Below, piece after piece: positions 1 to 8,431 of a stretch of 64,000 nucleotides of DNA (positions are counted from its first letter, which is position 1; the number at the start of each line of letters is the position of its first letter). Under the pieces are notes generated by a model that saw nothing but the letters and a program-made list of their open reading frames with translations, made no database searches and had not been told where the DNA came from. A program made the translations under genes and the position numbers. Source of the stretch: Inquilinus sp. KBS0705 (lineage in GTDB: Bacteria; Bacteroidota; Bacteroidia; Sphingobacteriales; Sphingobacteriaceae); the NCBI GenBank assembly GCA_005938025.2, contig VCCI02000001.1:2294001-2358000 (forward strand). Direction: 5' to 3'.

Positions 1-2224
1 TTGCCTTTACTTCGCTGGAGCCGGGCACAGTAGTTTTACCGTCTACATTGCCATCATCATGGGCATAACCCACTACCGTCGCGTAGCCAAATGCGTTAAT
101 TATTTGCTGGGCATACGGTTCACTTAAACCCTCTCCTTCCTTTTGCCAAATGCCGCTCAGTATTACTTTTTTAATAGGACTAATACTATCGTTACTGGTT
201 ATGGTAAGCGTATCAGTAAATACTTTTAACCTCGTAGCGGCATCTTTTGCCCTAAACTGGATAGTGATATCTGTATAAGTGCCTTTAGCAACTGATACCG
301 GTGTAGCAGCGGTTGTATCGGTATTAACCGATACAATTTTCCAGGCGCTTGGATTTGATAGTTTTAAACTACTAATGGTTAATTTGGCCGTGCCTTTGTT
401 ATTTACCCGCAAACGCGCCTTATCGTGATTAGCATTATAAGGTGTGGTATCCGGGCTGGTACGGCGCCATGGTTGCTGTATAAGCGAAAACACCAACCTA
501 TCATTAGATGGGAAGTTGTCCATGTTTTTCAGCACCATATAAGCGCCTGAGTTTGTTTGTGCAGCTATGTTAAAAGTATAAGCGTTGCTTACGTATTGGT
601 TGCCATTGCCATCTGTAGCTTTTACCGCAATACTATAGTTACCACTGGCTGTTACAGTAAACGGCACTTTATAATTTATAAATGCGCCGCCGTTTATGGC
701 ATACTGCAATGTTGCTAAACCCGATCCTGAGTCGTTTCCTGTTAGGAAAATCTGTACGTCGCTGTCATAAACGCCTGCTGATTTTAATGTACCCGATAGC
801 CTTAAACTGGCCGTAGGTGGTATGCTATCGACTATAGAATCGGCCGGCGCAAAGGTTACATAAGCCATTTTTGTATTGATACCGCCGCTGGCGTCAATAG
901 TTAACTTTCCGTCCGTTACCTGTACGGTTGCGGTTGCCGTTCGGTACTTTACTGCAGATGTTGGTATAAAATCAGAAATAGTGGGTAAACCCTCTATATT
1001 TAATTGATGGTTACTATCGTAGTATCCGTTATCGCCCGCGCCAACAGTTACACGATACGTGCCGTTACTTACCGCATATTCCCAGGTACCGGGCACCTGG
1101 TTGCTGGTTGTTGCCTGCATTTGTACAATGGTAAGCTGCCGTATATCGCCCGACCCGCTTCTTTGGCGCATGTTATTAACAAGGCTTACCGGCTGCATTG
1201 TAGATGGGTTTACCCAACCATATTTACGCGTGGCATCAAAGGGCAAACCTGTATCTGCTATATACCCGGAAGGCGGAGTAACGCCCGATGGCTGAAAATT
1301 CACCTTTACTTCGCTGCTTGCAGGTACATTAATTGATGTGGCGGCGAAATCGTCAAAAGTATAGGTAATGGCCGATGTGCCATTACGATAGGTGGTATAT
1401 ATGCCGGCATAAGCATTGTTATTAACAAGGCCTGTACCGGCTATGCTAAGCTGTGTTGAAGGGTAGGCTTCGCCAACATTTTTGAAAGTTACGCCGTCTG
1501 CCGAGTAAAAGCCCTCAACATTGCCTGCTACCGAATCAATAACAAGGCGTAAGCTAACTGTTTGGTTATTTAAGCCACTAATTACTGAGGTTATACGCTG
1601 GTCGGGGTTGCTGGTCCCGGCAGTGGTTGACGATACATCGTTTATCTCTCGCCTTAGTTCCACTTTATTACCTGCTATAGTTAGCTTAACAAAAGTCTTA
1701 TCATTCAAACCAAACCACAGGCCCGCCTGCTGCGACTGGGTGCCGTTATAAGGGTTTATAAGCTTAACATCCAACTGTAACTTTTTTACAGGTGTTAGCT
1801 GCACGCCCAATACATTTATCTGATTGTTGTTAGTAAGGTAGTCTATACCTTTATTAGACACTATTTGCAATCGCCCACCTGTTAACGTGATTTTTGATGG
1901 CAGGTAGCCGGGCACTTGACTATAAACGGGCTGGTCATCGGCAGCCAAACGGGTACCCGAGTAGGTATTAACCGTAGTAAAACCTGTGCCCTGCCCGCTT
2001 TTATCGGCAATTGTGCCATCCACTACAGTATCAAACGATAAAGTGTATGGCAGCGCCACATTAATATTACTGCATGGCAATGTGCTTATTGGGCTACAGG
2101 TATCGGGCATCGGAGAGTAGCCGGTAAAACCTTTACTACCCATTGGCATTGCTTTAAGATTATGTACGGCAAAAACAATTACCAAAATTCCCACTATAAC
2201 TTTTTTGTAAAAGTCTCTTTTCAT
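1..2224 (-). CDS. Large exported multidomain malectin/Ig-like protein, C-terminus outside window
   Basis: The frame is open from an ATG at 2224 to the window edge, giving about 741 visible residues, so the C-terminus is missing. It begins with MKRDFYKKVIVGILVIVFAV, a clear signal or anchor segment. Next come a concanavalin/LamG-like jelly-roll region (about residues 45-290, with GLWFGLND and AGIYTTYRNG), a malectin-like module (about 295-440, from EVKVNFQPSG to GGINTKMAYV) and Ig-like repeats (PPTASLRLSG onward). At the window edge the phrase TTVPGSSEVK echoes the start of the first malectin module, so a second copy probably follows. The gene lies 40 bp downstream of the dehydrogenase-like gene and shares the malectin module with it, so the two are probably one operon. 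Carbohydrate binding at the cell surface is inferred from the domain type; the substrate is unknown. Confidence 0.8.
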   Translation of the reverse strand, partial: MKRDFYKKVIVGILVIVFAVHNLKAMPMGSKGFTGYSPMPDTCSPISTLPCSNINVALPYTLSFDTVVDGTIADKSGQGTGFTTVNTYSGTRLAADDQPVYSQVPGYLPSKITLTGGRLQIVSNKGIDYLTNNNQINVLGVQLTPVKKLQLDVKLINPYNGTQSQQAGLWFGLNDKTFVKLTIAGNKVELRREINDVSSTTAGTSNPDQRITSVISGLNNQTVSLRLVIDSVAGNVEGFYSADGVTFKNVGEAYPSTQLSIAGTGLVNNNAYAGIYTTYRNGTSAITYTFDDFAATSINVPASSEVKVNFQPSGVTPPSGYIADTGLPFDATRKYGWVNPSTMQPVSLVNNMRQRSGSGDIRQLTIVQMQATTSNQVPGTWEYAVSNGTYRVTVGAGDNGYYDSNHQLNIEGLPTISDFIPTSAVKYRTATATVQVTDGKLTIDASGGINTKMAYVTFAPADSIVDSIPPTASLRLSGTLKSAGVYDSDVQIFLTGNDSGSGLATLQYAINGGAFINYKVPFTVTASGNYSIAVKATDGNGNQYVSNAYTFNIAAQTNSGAYMVLKNMDNFPSNDRLVFSLIQQPWRRTSPDTTPYNANHDKARLRVNNKGTAKLTISSLKLSNPSAWKIVSVNTDTTAATPVSVAKGTYTDITIQFRAKDAATRLKVFTDTLTITSNDSISPIKKVILSGIWQKEGEGLSEPYAQQIINAFGYATVVGYAHDDGNVDGKTTVPGSSEVKA

Positions 2225-2264
2225 TGTTAAAGGTTTTAATTTTTTTTGATTGTAACTATTAGTA

Positions 2265-5081
2265 CTATTTTACCCGTACAGACCTTATTTTGGCCAATTG
2301 CTGTTTTGGTGTCTCTGGTATTACTTTAAGCAGGGTTATCTGCGATATTAAATTGGGGTTCTCATTCCAGTTAAATTCGCTTACATATAAATTACCGTTC
2401 AATACATCTTCGGTAATATCCAACGGATTTGCAAACCCAACCATACCTTCAAGGCCATAGTTACTTGCACCGGCGGCCGAGCGTACAATGTCATAAACAT
2501 GATCATCATTAACGTCTTTCAATTTTACTTTTGTTAATGTACCCGGCTCAAGCACCATAATATCCCCGCCGCCGCTAAACCTGCACACTAAAAGTTTGCC
2601 TTTTAAAACGCCATTAAATGCATTGCTTTTGTACTCAATTACACCGTTCGGCGATTTATTAAAGCCAAAATCAAACGCTGCGCCCCTGTAATTAGCATCG
2701 GGTTTTACATTGGCCTGGTACGACGGATTATCGGTATACCCTCTGTTAATTACATACTCACCCCTTAAAGGGTTAGGGTGGCCATAGTAGCCAATACTCC
2801 TTTCGGGATTAATGCGAAACAGCCAGTCGCGCTGTACAGGCACACTTTCTGATGCCATCACTTCGGGGCCGTTATAATAGCTGCCATTTGCGCGTCTGGT
2901 TCCTTTTATTGATTGGGGTGAGTTGCCGCCACCTCCAGATCCGTTAGCAGGCACATAGAGTTGCCCGTTGCTATGCCAAACCATATCGTACCCATTTCTG
3001 ATACCCGAAGCATATATGGTTAAAGGTGAACTAAGGCTATATGGATTATACGTACCATCACGCATCCACATAGATGAACGTGATGCTTTGTTAATAAGGG
3101 CCTGATCGGCAGTTGTTTTAACATTTAGCGGCAGCTTACATTTTGCCAGCTTATTCAAATCGAGGCGTAGTATGGAGCCTGCAAGCAATGTTTCTTCGCG
3201 CTGCCAGCCCTTATCATAGGTACCTGCCGAACTGTTGCTGCCAACAGATATATATAAGGCCTTATCCGGCCCAAATGCCATGCTGTTAACCATGTGGTCG
3301 CGCGTGGACCGGGGGAGGTTAATAATAGCTTGTTGTTCCTGCTCTAAATTGGGCCCAAAAAGCTTTGAAACTTTACCATCAAACATCGGCGCTTCTGATA
3401 AGCCAGCAGAGGAATAAGATACCCACGCAACAAGATTTTGCTTGGTTGATGAGGGATCGAAAGTTAAGCCTATAGCTGTAGACTCGCCTCGTTTTTTTAT
3501 CAGGGTATTAATTGGGTACATACCGCTTAACATACCGCTTACATGGTCTACGTTATACCTTTCTATCCCACCATCTATTTTTAAGGCATAAAAACGGCCA
3601 TCAGGCCCAAACGTAAGTGATGTATATTTTTTATTTTGCGTACCGGGTATCGATATCTTGGTAAACCTTGCGTCGATAAAATTGCTGGAATCTATCGCCT
3701 TTGCAGCGGTAGAGAACGATGTTTGGAACGGAATAAACGGAACACCCGCATATGATTTTACTCCGCTCGTTATCACAAATTTGTAATGAGTATTAGGTTC
3801 CAGCGGTTGCGAAGGCGAAAAGCTGATTGCATCGCCGCCACCGGTACCCTGCACAGCACCCGGAACTGCGATTTCGCGACCTTCGTGAATTTTTAAAAGC
3901 TTAACCGTTTTATTGCTAATTGTAGCATTGTTTGTACCACCCTTGTAGCCTTTAACAGCAGGAATAAACAGGTTATTTGCAGCAATAGTTACGCTATTAA
4001 GTATACATGAGCCATTAACTGGTGTAGAGGCTATAATGTAAGGTTTAGAACCATCAACCACACGTACCTGCAAATCCATTTCAGTACTGGTAAAACCTGC
4101 AGCCGTAGCCTTTATTTTAGCGCTATAAGTCCCTACAGGCAATTTTGCAGCGGCAGAATAATCGACAGTTAAAATGCTATCGCCCGGCGCAACCTTAGCC
4201 GGAATTTTTAACCATGCTGGTGAATGGCTATCCAGGTTTACAGATATGTCGTATTTAATAACAGACCCCGTTGAATTATGAAGCCTGATATTACATGCAG
4301 CCGGCCCCTCTTCGTTTTTAGTGACCAGCAAATTCTGGTTTTCTGTTAACATATATACATATGGGCTTATGGCAACAGGTACTACCTCTGCATAACAAAT
4401 TTTGGTATTGGTACCACCGTTAGCATCTATAGTAAGGTATCCATCGCTAACCGTAACTGTTACATTGGTTGTTTTAAAACGCCCCATACTGCGGGTTTTA
4501 CCAATAGGTGTAAAATTAGATACGGCACTAACTCCTTCAATATTGATGCAATCCATCTCGGGTGCCTGGGTAACCGCCCCATCGCCTACGGCAACTGATA
4601 CCTTGTAAACACCATTTAAAACCTTTAGCTCCCAGTAACCTTGTGCACGCACACCGCTAAATTTGCCATAGCGAATGGTATTTATATTATTTGCCTGCAT
4701 GTGTATAAAGGTTGATAACAATACATCCTCGGGCTCTATCCTCGCCCTGCCGTTTCCTTTTAAACTAATGGGCTGCCTGGTTTCGGTACTTTTCCAACCG
4801 TACATTACTTCACTTCCCTGAAAAGTGCTCGATCTGCTGCCAAACGGCTCCCCAACATCTTGCAGCCAACCCGGAGGCGCCTGTGTGGTGCTATCCTGAA
4901 AATTGATCTTTATTGGCGCGATAATGGGCGCCGATGCAAGCTTAAAGGGTTCGTACACCGCCTGAAACTTTGGAAGGGCCGTTTTATCTACAGATAACTT
5001 AACCGTAAAAAAAACAAAGCCAACCATTATAAAACAAGCGAAGGCTATTAGTGCCTGCCTGATAAAGCCACGTGATACCAT
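2265..5081 (-). CDS. Exported PQQ-type glucose/sorbosone dehydrogenase-like protein with malectin module
   Basis: The protein has 938 aa and an N-terminal membrane segment (about residues 8-28, ALIAFACFIMVGFVFFTVKL). A malectin-like module occupies about 55-190 (KINFQDSTTQAPPGW to TNTKICYAEVVP). An Ig-like stretch (240-345) and a Big_5-like domain (350-465, with PLEPNTHYKFVI) follow. The rest is a beta-propeller of the glucose/sorbosone dehydrogenase type (FGPDGRFYALK, GLTFDP, MAFGPDKALYISVGS, YASGIRNGYDMVWHSNGQLY). Family members oxidise sugars with PQQ or are non-catalytic sugar-binding propellers, and the sequence alone does not settle which. The malectin module closely resembles that of the next gene downstream, pointing to a shared surface function. 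The ATG at 5081 is preferred because the hydrophobic segment follows it directly. Confidence 0.82.
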   Translation of the reverse strand: MVSRGFIRQALIAFACFIMVGFVFFTVKLSVDKTALPKFQAVYEPFKLASAPIIAPIKINFQDSTTQAPPGWLQDVGEPFGSRSSTFQGSEVMYGWKSTETRQPISLKGNGRARIEPEDVLLSTFIHMQANNINTIRYGKFSGVRAQGYWELKVLNGVYKVSVAVGDGAVTQAPEMDCINIEGVSAVSNFTPIGKTRSMGRFKTTNVTVTVSDGYLTIDANGGTNTKICYAEVVPVAISPYVYMLTENQNLLVTKNEEGPAACNIRLHNSTGSVIKYDISVNLDSHSPAWLKIPAKVAPGDSILTVDYSAAAKLPVGTYSAKIKATAAGFTSTEMDLQVRVVDGSKPYIIASTPVNGSCILNSVTIAANNLFIPAVKGYKGGTNNATISNKTVKLLKIHEGREIAVPGAVQGTGGGDAISFSPSQPLEPNTHYKFVITSGVKSYAGVPFIPFQTSFSTAAKAIDSSNFIDARFTKISIPGTQNKKYTSLTFGPDGRFYALKIDGGIERYNVDHVSGMLSGMYPINTLIKKRGESTAIGLTFDPSSTKQNLVAWVSYSSAGLSEAPMFDGKVSKLFGPNLEQEQQAIINLPRSTRDHMVNSMAFGPDKALYISVGSNSSAGTYDKGWQREETLLAGSILRLDLNKLAKCKLPLNVKTTADQALINKASRSSMWMRDGTYNPYSLSSPLTIYASGIRNGYDMVWHSNGQLYVPANGSGGGGNSPQSIKGTRRANGSYYNGPEVMASESVPVQRDWLFRINPERSIGYYGHPNPLRGEYVINRGYTDNPSYQANVKPDANYRGAAFDFGFNKSPNGVIEYKSNAFNGVLKGKLLVCRFSGGGDIMVLEPGTLTKVKLKDVNDDHVYDIVRSAAGASNYGLEGMVGFANPLDITEDVLNGNLYVSEFNWNENPNLISQITLLKVIPETPKQQLAKIRSVRVK

Positions 5082-5529
5082 TAAATATTTTATTTTGTTT
5101 TTGCAGACAACCTACAGCTTCGCCATTTGGCTTACATAAGTGGTAATAACCTTGCTGCGTTAGATGTGAATTACAAGTGGTACAATTTTACCACTTGTTG
5201 TTTGTTTTTTAATGTCCAGGCGATCAGTTGTACACTTTATGTATAATTTGAGAACTGTTGTGAAAACGTGTGAAATTTATTTCCACACAAAATATAACGC
5301 ACTGGTACTCCCACAATAAAAAAATGTGCTTCAGGGGTATGTTTGGAGGAAAAACAATTTTATTGATCTCCATCTGGGCTCTTTCTCTACTTCACAAAAT
5401 TGTATACAAGCCTGTTTACTACCATGCATTAGAATTGCTTTTAACTTAATTTAGTTGGACAGAATATGTGACTATGGTTACACTTTGTAACAAATAGTAC
5501 ACATAATTAACTATAGAACAATAACTAAT
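5082..5529. other. Divergent intergenic region, 448 bp, promoter-containing
   Basis: AT-rich gap between two divergent genes, with no credible ORF. It holds a perfect 10-bp hairpin at 5173-5198 (ACAAGTGGTA / TACCACTTGT) followed on the plus strand by a T-rich run, and a small dyad GTTACA-CTT-TGTAAC at 5477-5491 about 40 bp before the NusG-like start. No perfect TAnnTTTG box was found for either gene. Confidence 0.5.
5173..5198. promoter_or_regulatory. Perfect 10-bp inverted repeat, operator or terminator-like
   Basis: ACAAGTGGTA, a six-base spacer, then TACCACTTGT. On the plus strand it is followed by TGTTTGTTTTTT, so it could end plus-strand transcription. On the minus strand it sits about 90-115 nt upstream of the dehydrogenase-like start and could be an operator. 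The sequence does not decide between these. Confidence 0.4.
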
Positions 5530-6036
5530 ATGAAAAAGATTGAAAGCAAAAACTGGATAGTGTTGTACACCCGCTCGCGCTGGGAAAAACGCGTGAGCAC
5601 GCTGTTAACTGAGCAGAACTTTAAATCGTATTGTCCTATTGTAAGAACCAACAGGCTTTGGGCCGACCGTAGAAAAACAGTTGAAATCCCTTTGTTTAAC
5701 TCTTACGTTTTTGTTTACGCTGATCAATATGACCTTATTAAAATATTGCAAACAACTGGCGTAGTTACTTATGTAAGTTATTGTGGAAGGCCGGCTCATG
5801 TAGATGAAACCGAAATAAATCGCATTCGCAGCATAGCAAACACCTACACTGACATAGAAACCATTTCGCTAAACAATTTAAACATTGGCGACGAAGTAAA
5901 GATAAAAGAAGGCCCTCTGGTTGATACTGCAGGCCAGGTGCAGTATATACAAGGTAAAGTGGTTGTCATGATCATTAAAAATTTGAATTGTGCCTTAACG
6001 GTAAAAGTAAACAAGGAAGACCTGCTACCGGCGTAA
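5530..6036 (+). CDS. UpxY/LoaP-type NusG-like transcription antiterminator
   Basis: The 168 aa match the NusG-like layout. The N-terminal NGN domain (about 8-105) has NWIVLYTRSRWEKRV, KSYCPIVRT and PLFNSYVFVYAD, and a short KOW region (about 115-168) has IGDEVKIKEGPLVDTAGQV. This is the shape of the UpxY family, specialised NusG paralogues that in Bacteroides associate with RNA polymerase to read through an operon leader, usually a capsule or polysaccharide locus. No glycosyltransferase operon follows. It is succeeded after 40 bp by a small HTH gene on the same strand, so its target is not obvious. It is distinct from housekeeping nusG, which is normally next to secE and rplK. The family call is solid; the regulon is unknown. 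Confidence 0.87.
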   Translation: MKKIESKNWIVLYTRSRWEKRVSTLLTEQNFKSYCPIVRTNRLWADRRKTVEIPLFNSYVFVYADQYDLIKILQTTGVVTYVSYCGRPAHVDETEINRIRSIANTYTDIETISLNNLNIGDEVKIKEGPLVDTAGQVQYIQGKVVVMIIKNLNCALTVKVNKEDLLPA

Positions 6037-6076
6037 CCGCAGGCCCCACATATATAACATATATAAGTTAATTATT

Positions 6077-6421
6077 ATGGATAAGCATTACGGCCAGATC
6101 GTAGAATTAGTTATCAGGAAAAATGGTTTTAGCATAAGCGAGCTTGCTCGCTTAGCAAACATTAACAGGAAATGTATTTATAACTGGTTTAATCAAAAAT
6201 ACCTTAAACCAGATATAATTCATAAGATAGGTTGTTTTATTAACCACGATTTTTCTGTTGAGTTTCCTGAACTTTTTGTAAAAGAGGATTTTGTTAAAAC
6301 CGATAACACCGTTTCAAATGCAAGCCTACAAGATGATCGGAACAGAACACTTTGGAAGGATAAGTATATAGAACTATTGGAACGATATAATATATTGCTT
6401 TTAAATCAACTTGGGCATTAA
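6077..6421 (+). CDS. Small helix-turn-helix protein, paralogue 1 of 3
   Basis: A 114-aa protein with an N-terminal HTH (about 1-65: HYGQIVE, RKNGFSISELA, then the recognition-helix-like NRKCIYNWFNQKYL), the motif HDFSVEFPELF near 60-70, a variable polar linker and a C-terminal helix WKDKYIELLERYNILL. Two genes nearby (7922-8275 and 9202-9543) have the same plan and the same invariant motifs. The HTH resembles Cro/XRE-type or transposase-type DNA-binding domains, and the leucine-rich end may mediate dimerisation. It lies 40 bp after the NusG-like gene and ahead of a hairpin, so the two are probably co-transcribed. Function is not known. It may be an autoregulator of this island or a partner of the antiterminator. 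Confidence 0.75.
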   Translation: MDKHYGQIVELVIRKNGFSISELARLANINRKCIYNWFNQKYLKPDIIHKIGCFINHDFSVEFPELFVKEDFVKTDNTVSNASLQDDRNRTLWKDKYIELLERYNILLLNQLGH

Positions 6422-6427
6422 TAAATA

Positions 6428-6464
6428 CAAACCCGCCTCTTAAGTCAATTATTAGGCGGGTTTG
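6428..6464 (+). terminator. Hairpin after HTH paralogue 1
   Basis: Stem CAAACCCGCCT / AGGCGGGTTTG with a 15-nt loop, directly after the stop codon of the HTH gene. The following tract (CATTTGG) is poor in T, so termination may be inefficient. Confidence 0.6.
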
Positions 6465-6574
6465 CATTTGGATACAATTTGATGGTTGTGATGGTGTTTA
6501 ATGATGTCATCAGCTCGTTTAATATCGATGTTTTGATGAATTGGAGTGGGTGAAGCTGGAAGAAAGCCCTTTTC

Positions 6575-7060
6575 TTAGGCTTTCATTTTTCTAAGTTTAT
6601 GTGCAATCGATAATAAGCCTATTTCCACCTCGGTTTTGGATGTTCCTTTTAACAGAAAACGTCTGAAACTATGTTTATGATTCAGTTCGGCGAATACCGT
6701 TTCCGCGTCCACCCGCCTTCGTTTTCAATATTTGATGTATTGCTCTATATTGAACCCTTCTTTCGCTTCCTATCTATACTTTCTCAGACTGTGGTTGATC
6801 TCAACGATCAGTTCGCTGTGATATATACTCCGCATTGGGCAGCCTTCAGTTCTTCGCCCGGGAACGGATTATCAGCTACACAAAAACGGATGACATGATC
6901 CGCTAACCATCATGGATATGCGCCATCCGCTGCCCAATCGCAAACACCAGGCAGTCTACGCTTCGTTACCAATTCCTGCAGTTTATAGCGTAAGAAAATC
7001 GACTGGCCATGGTCATATTCCTTAAAGCCTACCTTACCCCCTAGGTCTTAAAACATGAAA
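6575..7060 (-). pseudogene. Decayed IS1182-like transposase, C-terminal part
   Basis: Read on the minus strand from about 7060 to a stop at 6575-6577, the pieces match the end of IS1182/IS5-superfamily transposases. FAIGQRMAHIHDG and GCPMRSIYH correspond to the cysteine-rich insert, EINHSLRKYR to the region before the last catalytic glutamate, and VDAETVFAELNHKHSFRRF and EVEIGLLSIAHKLRKMKA to the conserved C-terminus. There are in-frame stops after LRKYR and before KRRRVD and more than one frame change further upstream, so it is dead. The N-terminal half is missing and no terminal inverted repeats were found. It marks an old insertion inside the HTH island. Confidence 0.8.
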
Positions 7061-7073
7061 AACATCCTCAAAA

Positions 7074-7106
7074 AAAAGAGGCTGCCCTTTTGAGACAGCC
7101 TCTTTT
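7074..7106. terminator. Bidirectional-looking terminator hairpin
   Basis: AAAAGAGGCTG, loop, CAGCCTCTTTT, flanked by an A-run on one side and T's on the other. It lies just past the stop codon of the minus-strand lipoprotein gene and separates it from the transposase remnant. Confidence 0.8.
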
Positions 7107-7132
7107 ATAGTAAAAACTACTCACTCTATCCA

Positions 7133-7573
7133 TTAAGGAATCACAACCTTTGTATTCCAAACTACATTAGCCTTCCTTATTGCTCTGTTTCTAAATATTT
7201 GCTTCTCTTCGCGGCTATATACACTTAAGGTTACATATTGGTCCGCATCAATCGGCGTAATGTTCATATCTAAATTATAATTGCGTTGATACCTTATATA
7301 GTAATTAGCCGTATCCGCCTGCACGTCAAATTCATTAAGTTTACCGGGTTCACCAAACGATACATGGCACTTTTTTGCACAGTCTACAACAACTTTTGCG
7401 TAGCCGTAATCTCTGTCTTTGTTAGTATTGGTGTTAGGCGGATCTTTTTTACAACCCAGGCCTAAGAAACATAATACTGTTAAAAAAGCAATCCCTCTAA
7501 AGGTCTTATAACTTCTTTTAACTACTGTAGGGGCTAAAACTTGTAAGCCATTTTTTTTGTTTTTCTCTTTCAT
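7133..7573 (-). CDS. Small lipoprotein of unknown function
   Basis: The open frame extends to 7612, but the internal ATG at 7573 (MKEKNKKNG) is preferred. From there, about 25 residues of basic leader run into a hydrophobic stretch ending in a lipobox-like FLGLGCKK, with the modified Cys about 40 residues in. The mature part is about 105 aa, begins with a polar PPNTNTNKDR linker, contains two close cysteines (VVDCAKKCHV) and looks beta-rich (YYIRYQRNYNL, YVTLSVYSREEK). No family is recognised. It faces away from the HTH genes and ends at a strong terminator, so it is a single-gene unit. Confidence 0.65.
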   Translation of the reverse strand: MKEKNKKNGLQVLAPTVVKRSYKTFRGIAFLTVLCFLGLGCKKDPPNTNTNKDRDYGYAKVVVDCAKKCHVSFGEPGKLNEFDVQADTANYYIRYQRNYNLDMNITPIDADQYVTLSVYSREEKQIFRNRAIRKANVVWNTKVVIP

Positions 7574-7921
7574 GATAAATAAATTTTCATAAAAATAGAC
7601 CATGTATTTCACATGATATGCACAAGTATTTATACTGTATAGCAGGTTGTGAAAGTGTTGTATATCTATAAGGGAAAATGTGAAAATTAATTACCCAACC
7701 CATTTATCAGAACCCCTGCAGTTACGAAAACTGCAAATAATACGCACTTTAATTGTTTGCACAAGGTCATTAACCCGAAAAAAATGTTTCTATAGCAATA
7801 AAGAGTGAAAAAATAGTATTATTTGGCCTATATATTGATATTAATACGGAAGTGTATAAAATACAATCAGCTATTTTTACAATACATTTAACTAAGGAGT
7901 AACATTTAACTATAATTTATC
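7574..7921. other. Intergenic region between lipoprotein and HTH paralogue 2
   Basis: About 350 bp of strongly AT-rich sequence between divergent genes, with no ORF. It contains a short hairpin TGCAGTT / AACTGCA near 7718-7736. An AAGGAG lies about 25 nt before the HTH start, too far for a normal Shine-Dalgarno. Confidence 0.45.
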
Positions 7922-8275
7922 ATGGTCAAGCATTACGGGCAAATTGTAGAGTACAGGATAAGAAAGAATGGATACAGCATTAGCGATCTGGCAAAAAGTA
8001 TTAACGTCAACCGGCGCTCCATCTACAACTGGTTTAATCAGCCTTATCTGAAAAAAGACATCATTTTCCAAATCGGCCGCGTCTTACGGCACGATTTCTC
8101 TCAGGAATTTCCAGAACTATTTGTAAGTGAGGATTTTAAAACTATTCACAGGTCCCCTCACCACATGCCCGCGCAAGATGACACTTATGCGGCTAAAATC
8201 GAAAACGAAGTTTACAAGAACAAATACGTAGACTTGTTAGAACGATACAACACACTTTTAGTAAGCGCTATTTAA
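7922..8275 (+). CDS. Small helix-turn-helix protein, paralogue 2 of 3
   Basis: The 117 aa share the full plan of the neighbouring paralogues: KHYGQIVEYRIRKNGYSISD, then NRRSIYNWFNQPYL, HDFSQEFPELF, a variable linker and YKNKYVDLLERYNTLL. It is closest to paralogue 1 at the N-terminus (both have KHYGQIVE). The invariant YNWFNQ segment would be the DNA-contacting helix and the ERYN end a likely oligomerisation helix. It is monocistronic, ending at a hairpin at 8281-8307. It is probably a DNA-binding regulator; its target is unknown. Confidence 0.75.
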   Translation: MVKHYGQIVEYRIRKNGYSISDLAKSINVNRRSIYNWFNQPYLKKDIIFQIGRVLRHDFSQEFPELFVSEDFKTIHRSPHHMPAQDDTYAAKIENEVYKNKYVDLLERYNTLLVSAI

Positions 8276-8280
8276 ATGGC

Positions 8281-8307
8281 AAAGTATCAATTAAATTGAT
8301 ACTTTTT
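8281..8307 (+). terminator. Intrinsic terminator after HTH paralogue 2
   Basis: Stem AAAGTATCAA / TTGATACTTT with a five-base loop and trailing T's, six bases after the stop codon. Confidence 0.75.
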
Positions 8308-8354
8308 AGCTCGAAGAAGCAAGCTGCATAACAGCTCACACCCAGTGAGTTATT

Positions 8355-8391
8355 ATTTGCATCCATTTACTGCAATAAATGGCTGCAAAAT
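8355..8391. promoter_or_regulatory. Near-perfect 15-bp inverted repeat, candidate operator
   Basis: ATTTGCATCCATTTA, a six-base spacer, then TAAATGGCTGCAAAAT. The arms match except at one position inside and one near the end. It lies directly upstream of a TATATTTG box (8405-8412), where the -33 region of the orphan gene should be, so a bound dimer would block or replace polymerase contacts. Confidence 0.5.
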
Positions 8392-8404
8392 AATATATAG
8401 CAAT

Positions 8405-8412
8405 TATATTTG
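8405..8412 (+). promoter_or_regulatory. Bacteroidota -7 promoter box TATATTTG
   Basis: Perfect match to TAnnTTTG, 19 nt before the ATG of the orphan 250-aa gene. No clear TTTG -33 element is seen; the expected position is occupied by the inverted repeat at 8355-8391, which suggests regulated or activator-dependent transcription. Confidence 0.6.
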
Positions 8413-8431
8413 CACAACAATTCCATATTAA

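Noticed and set aside
5173..5198. Possible small-RNA terminator
   Set aside because: The hairpin with T-run could end a plus-strand small RNA, but no promoter precedes it in the available space, so no RNA gene is called.
6671..6898. 75-codon plus-strand frame in the transposase remnant
   Set aside because: The minus strand carries recognisable transposase fragments; this frame is antisense to them and resembles nothing.
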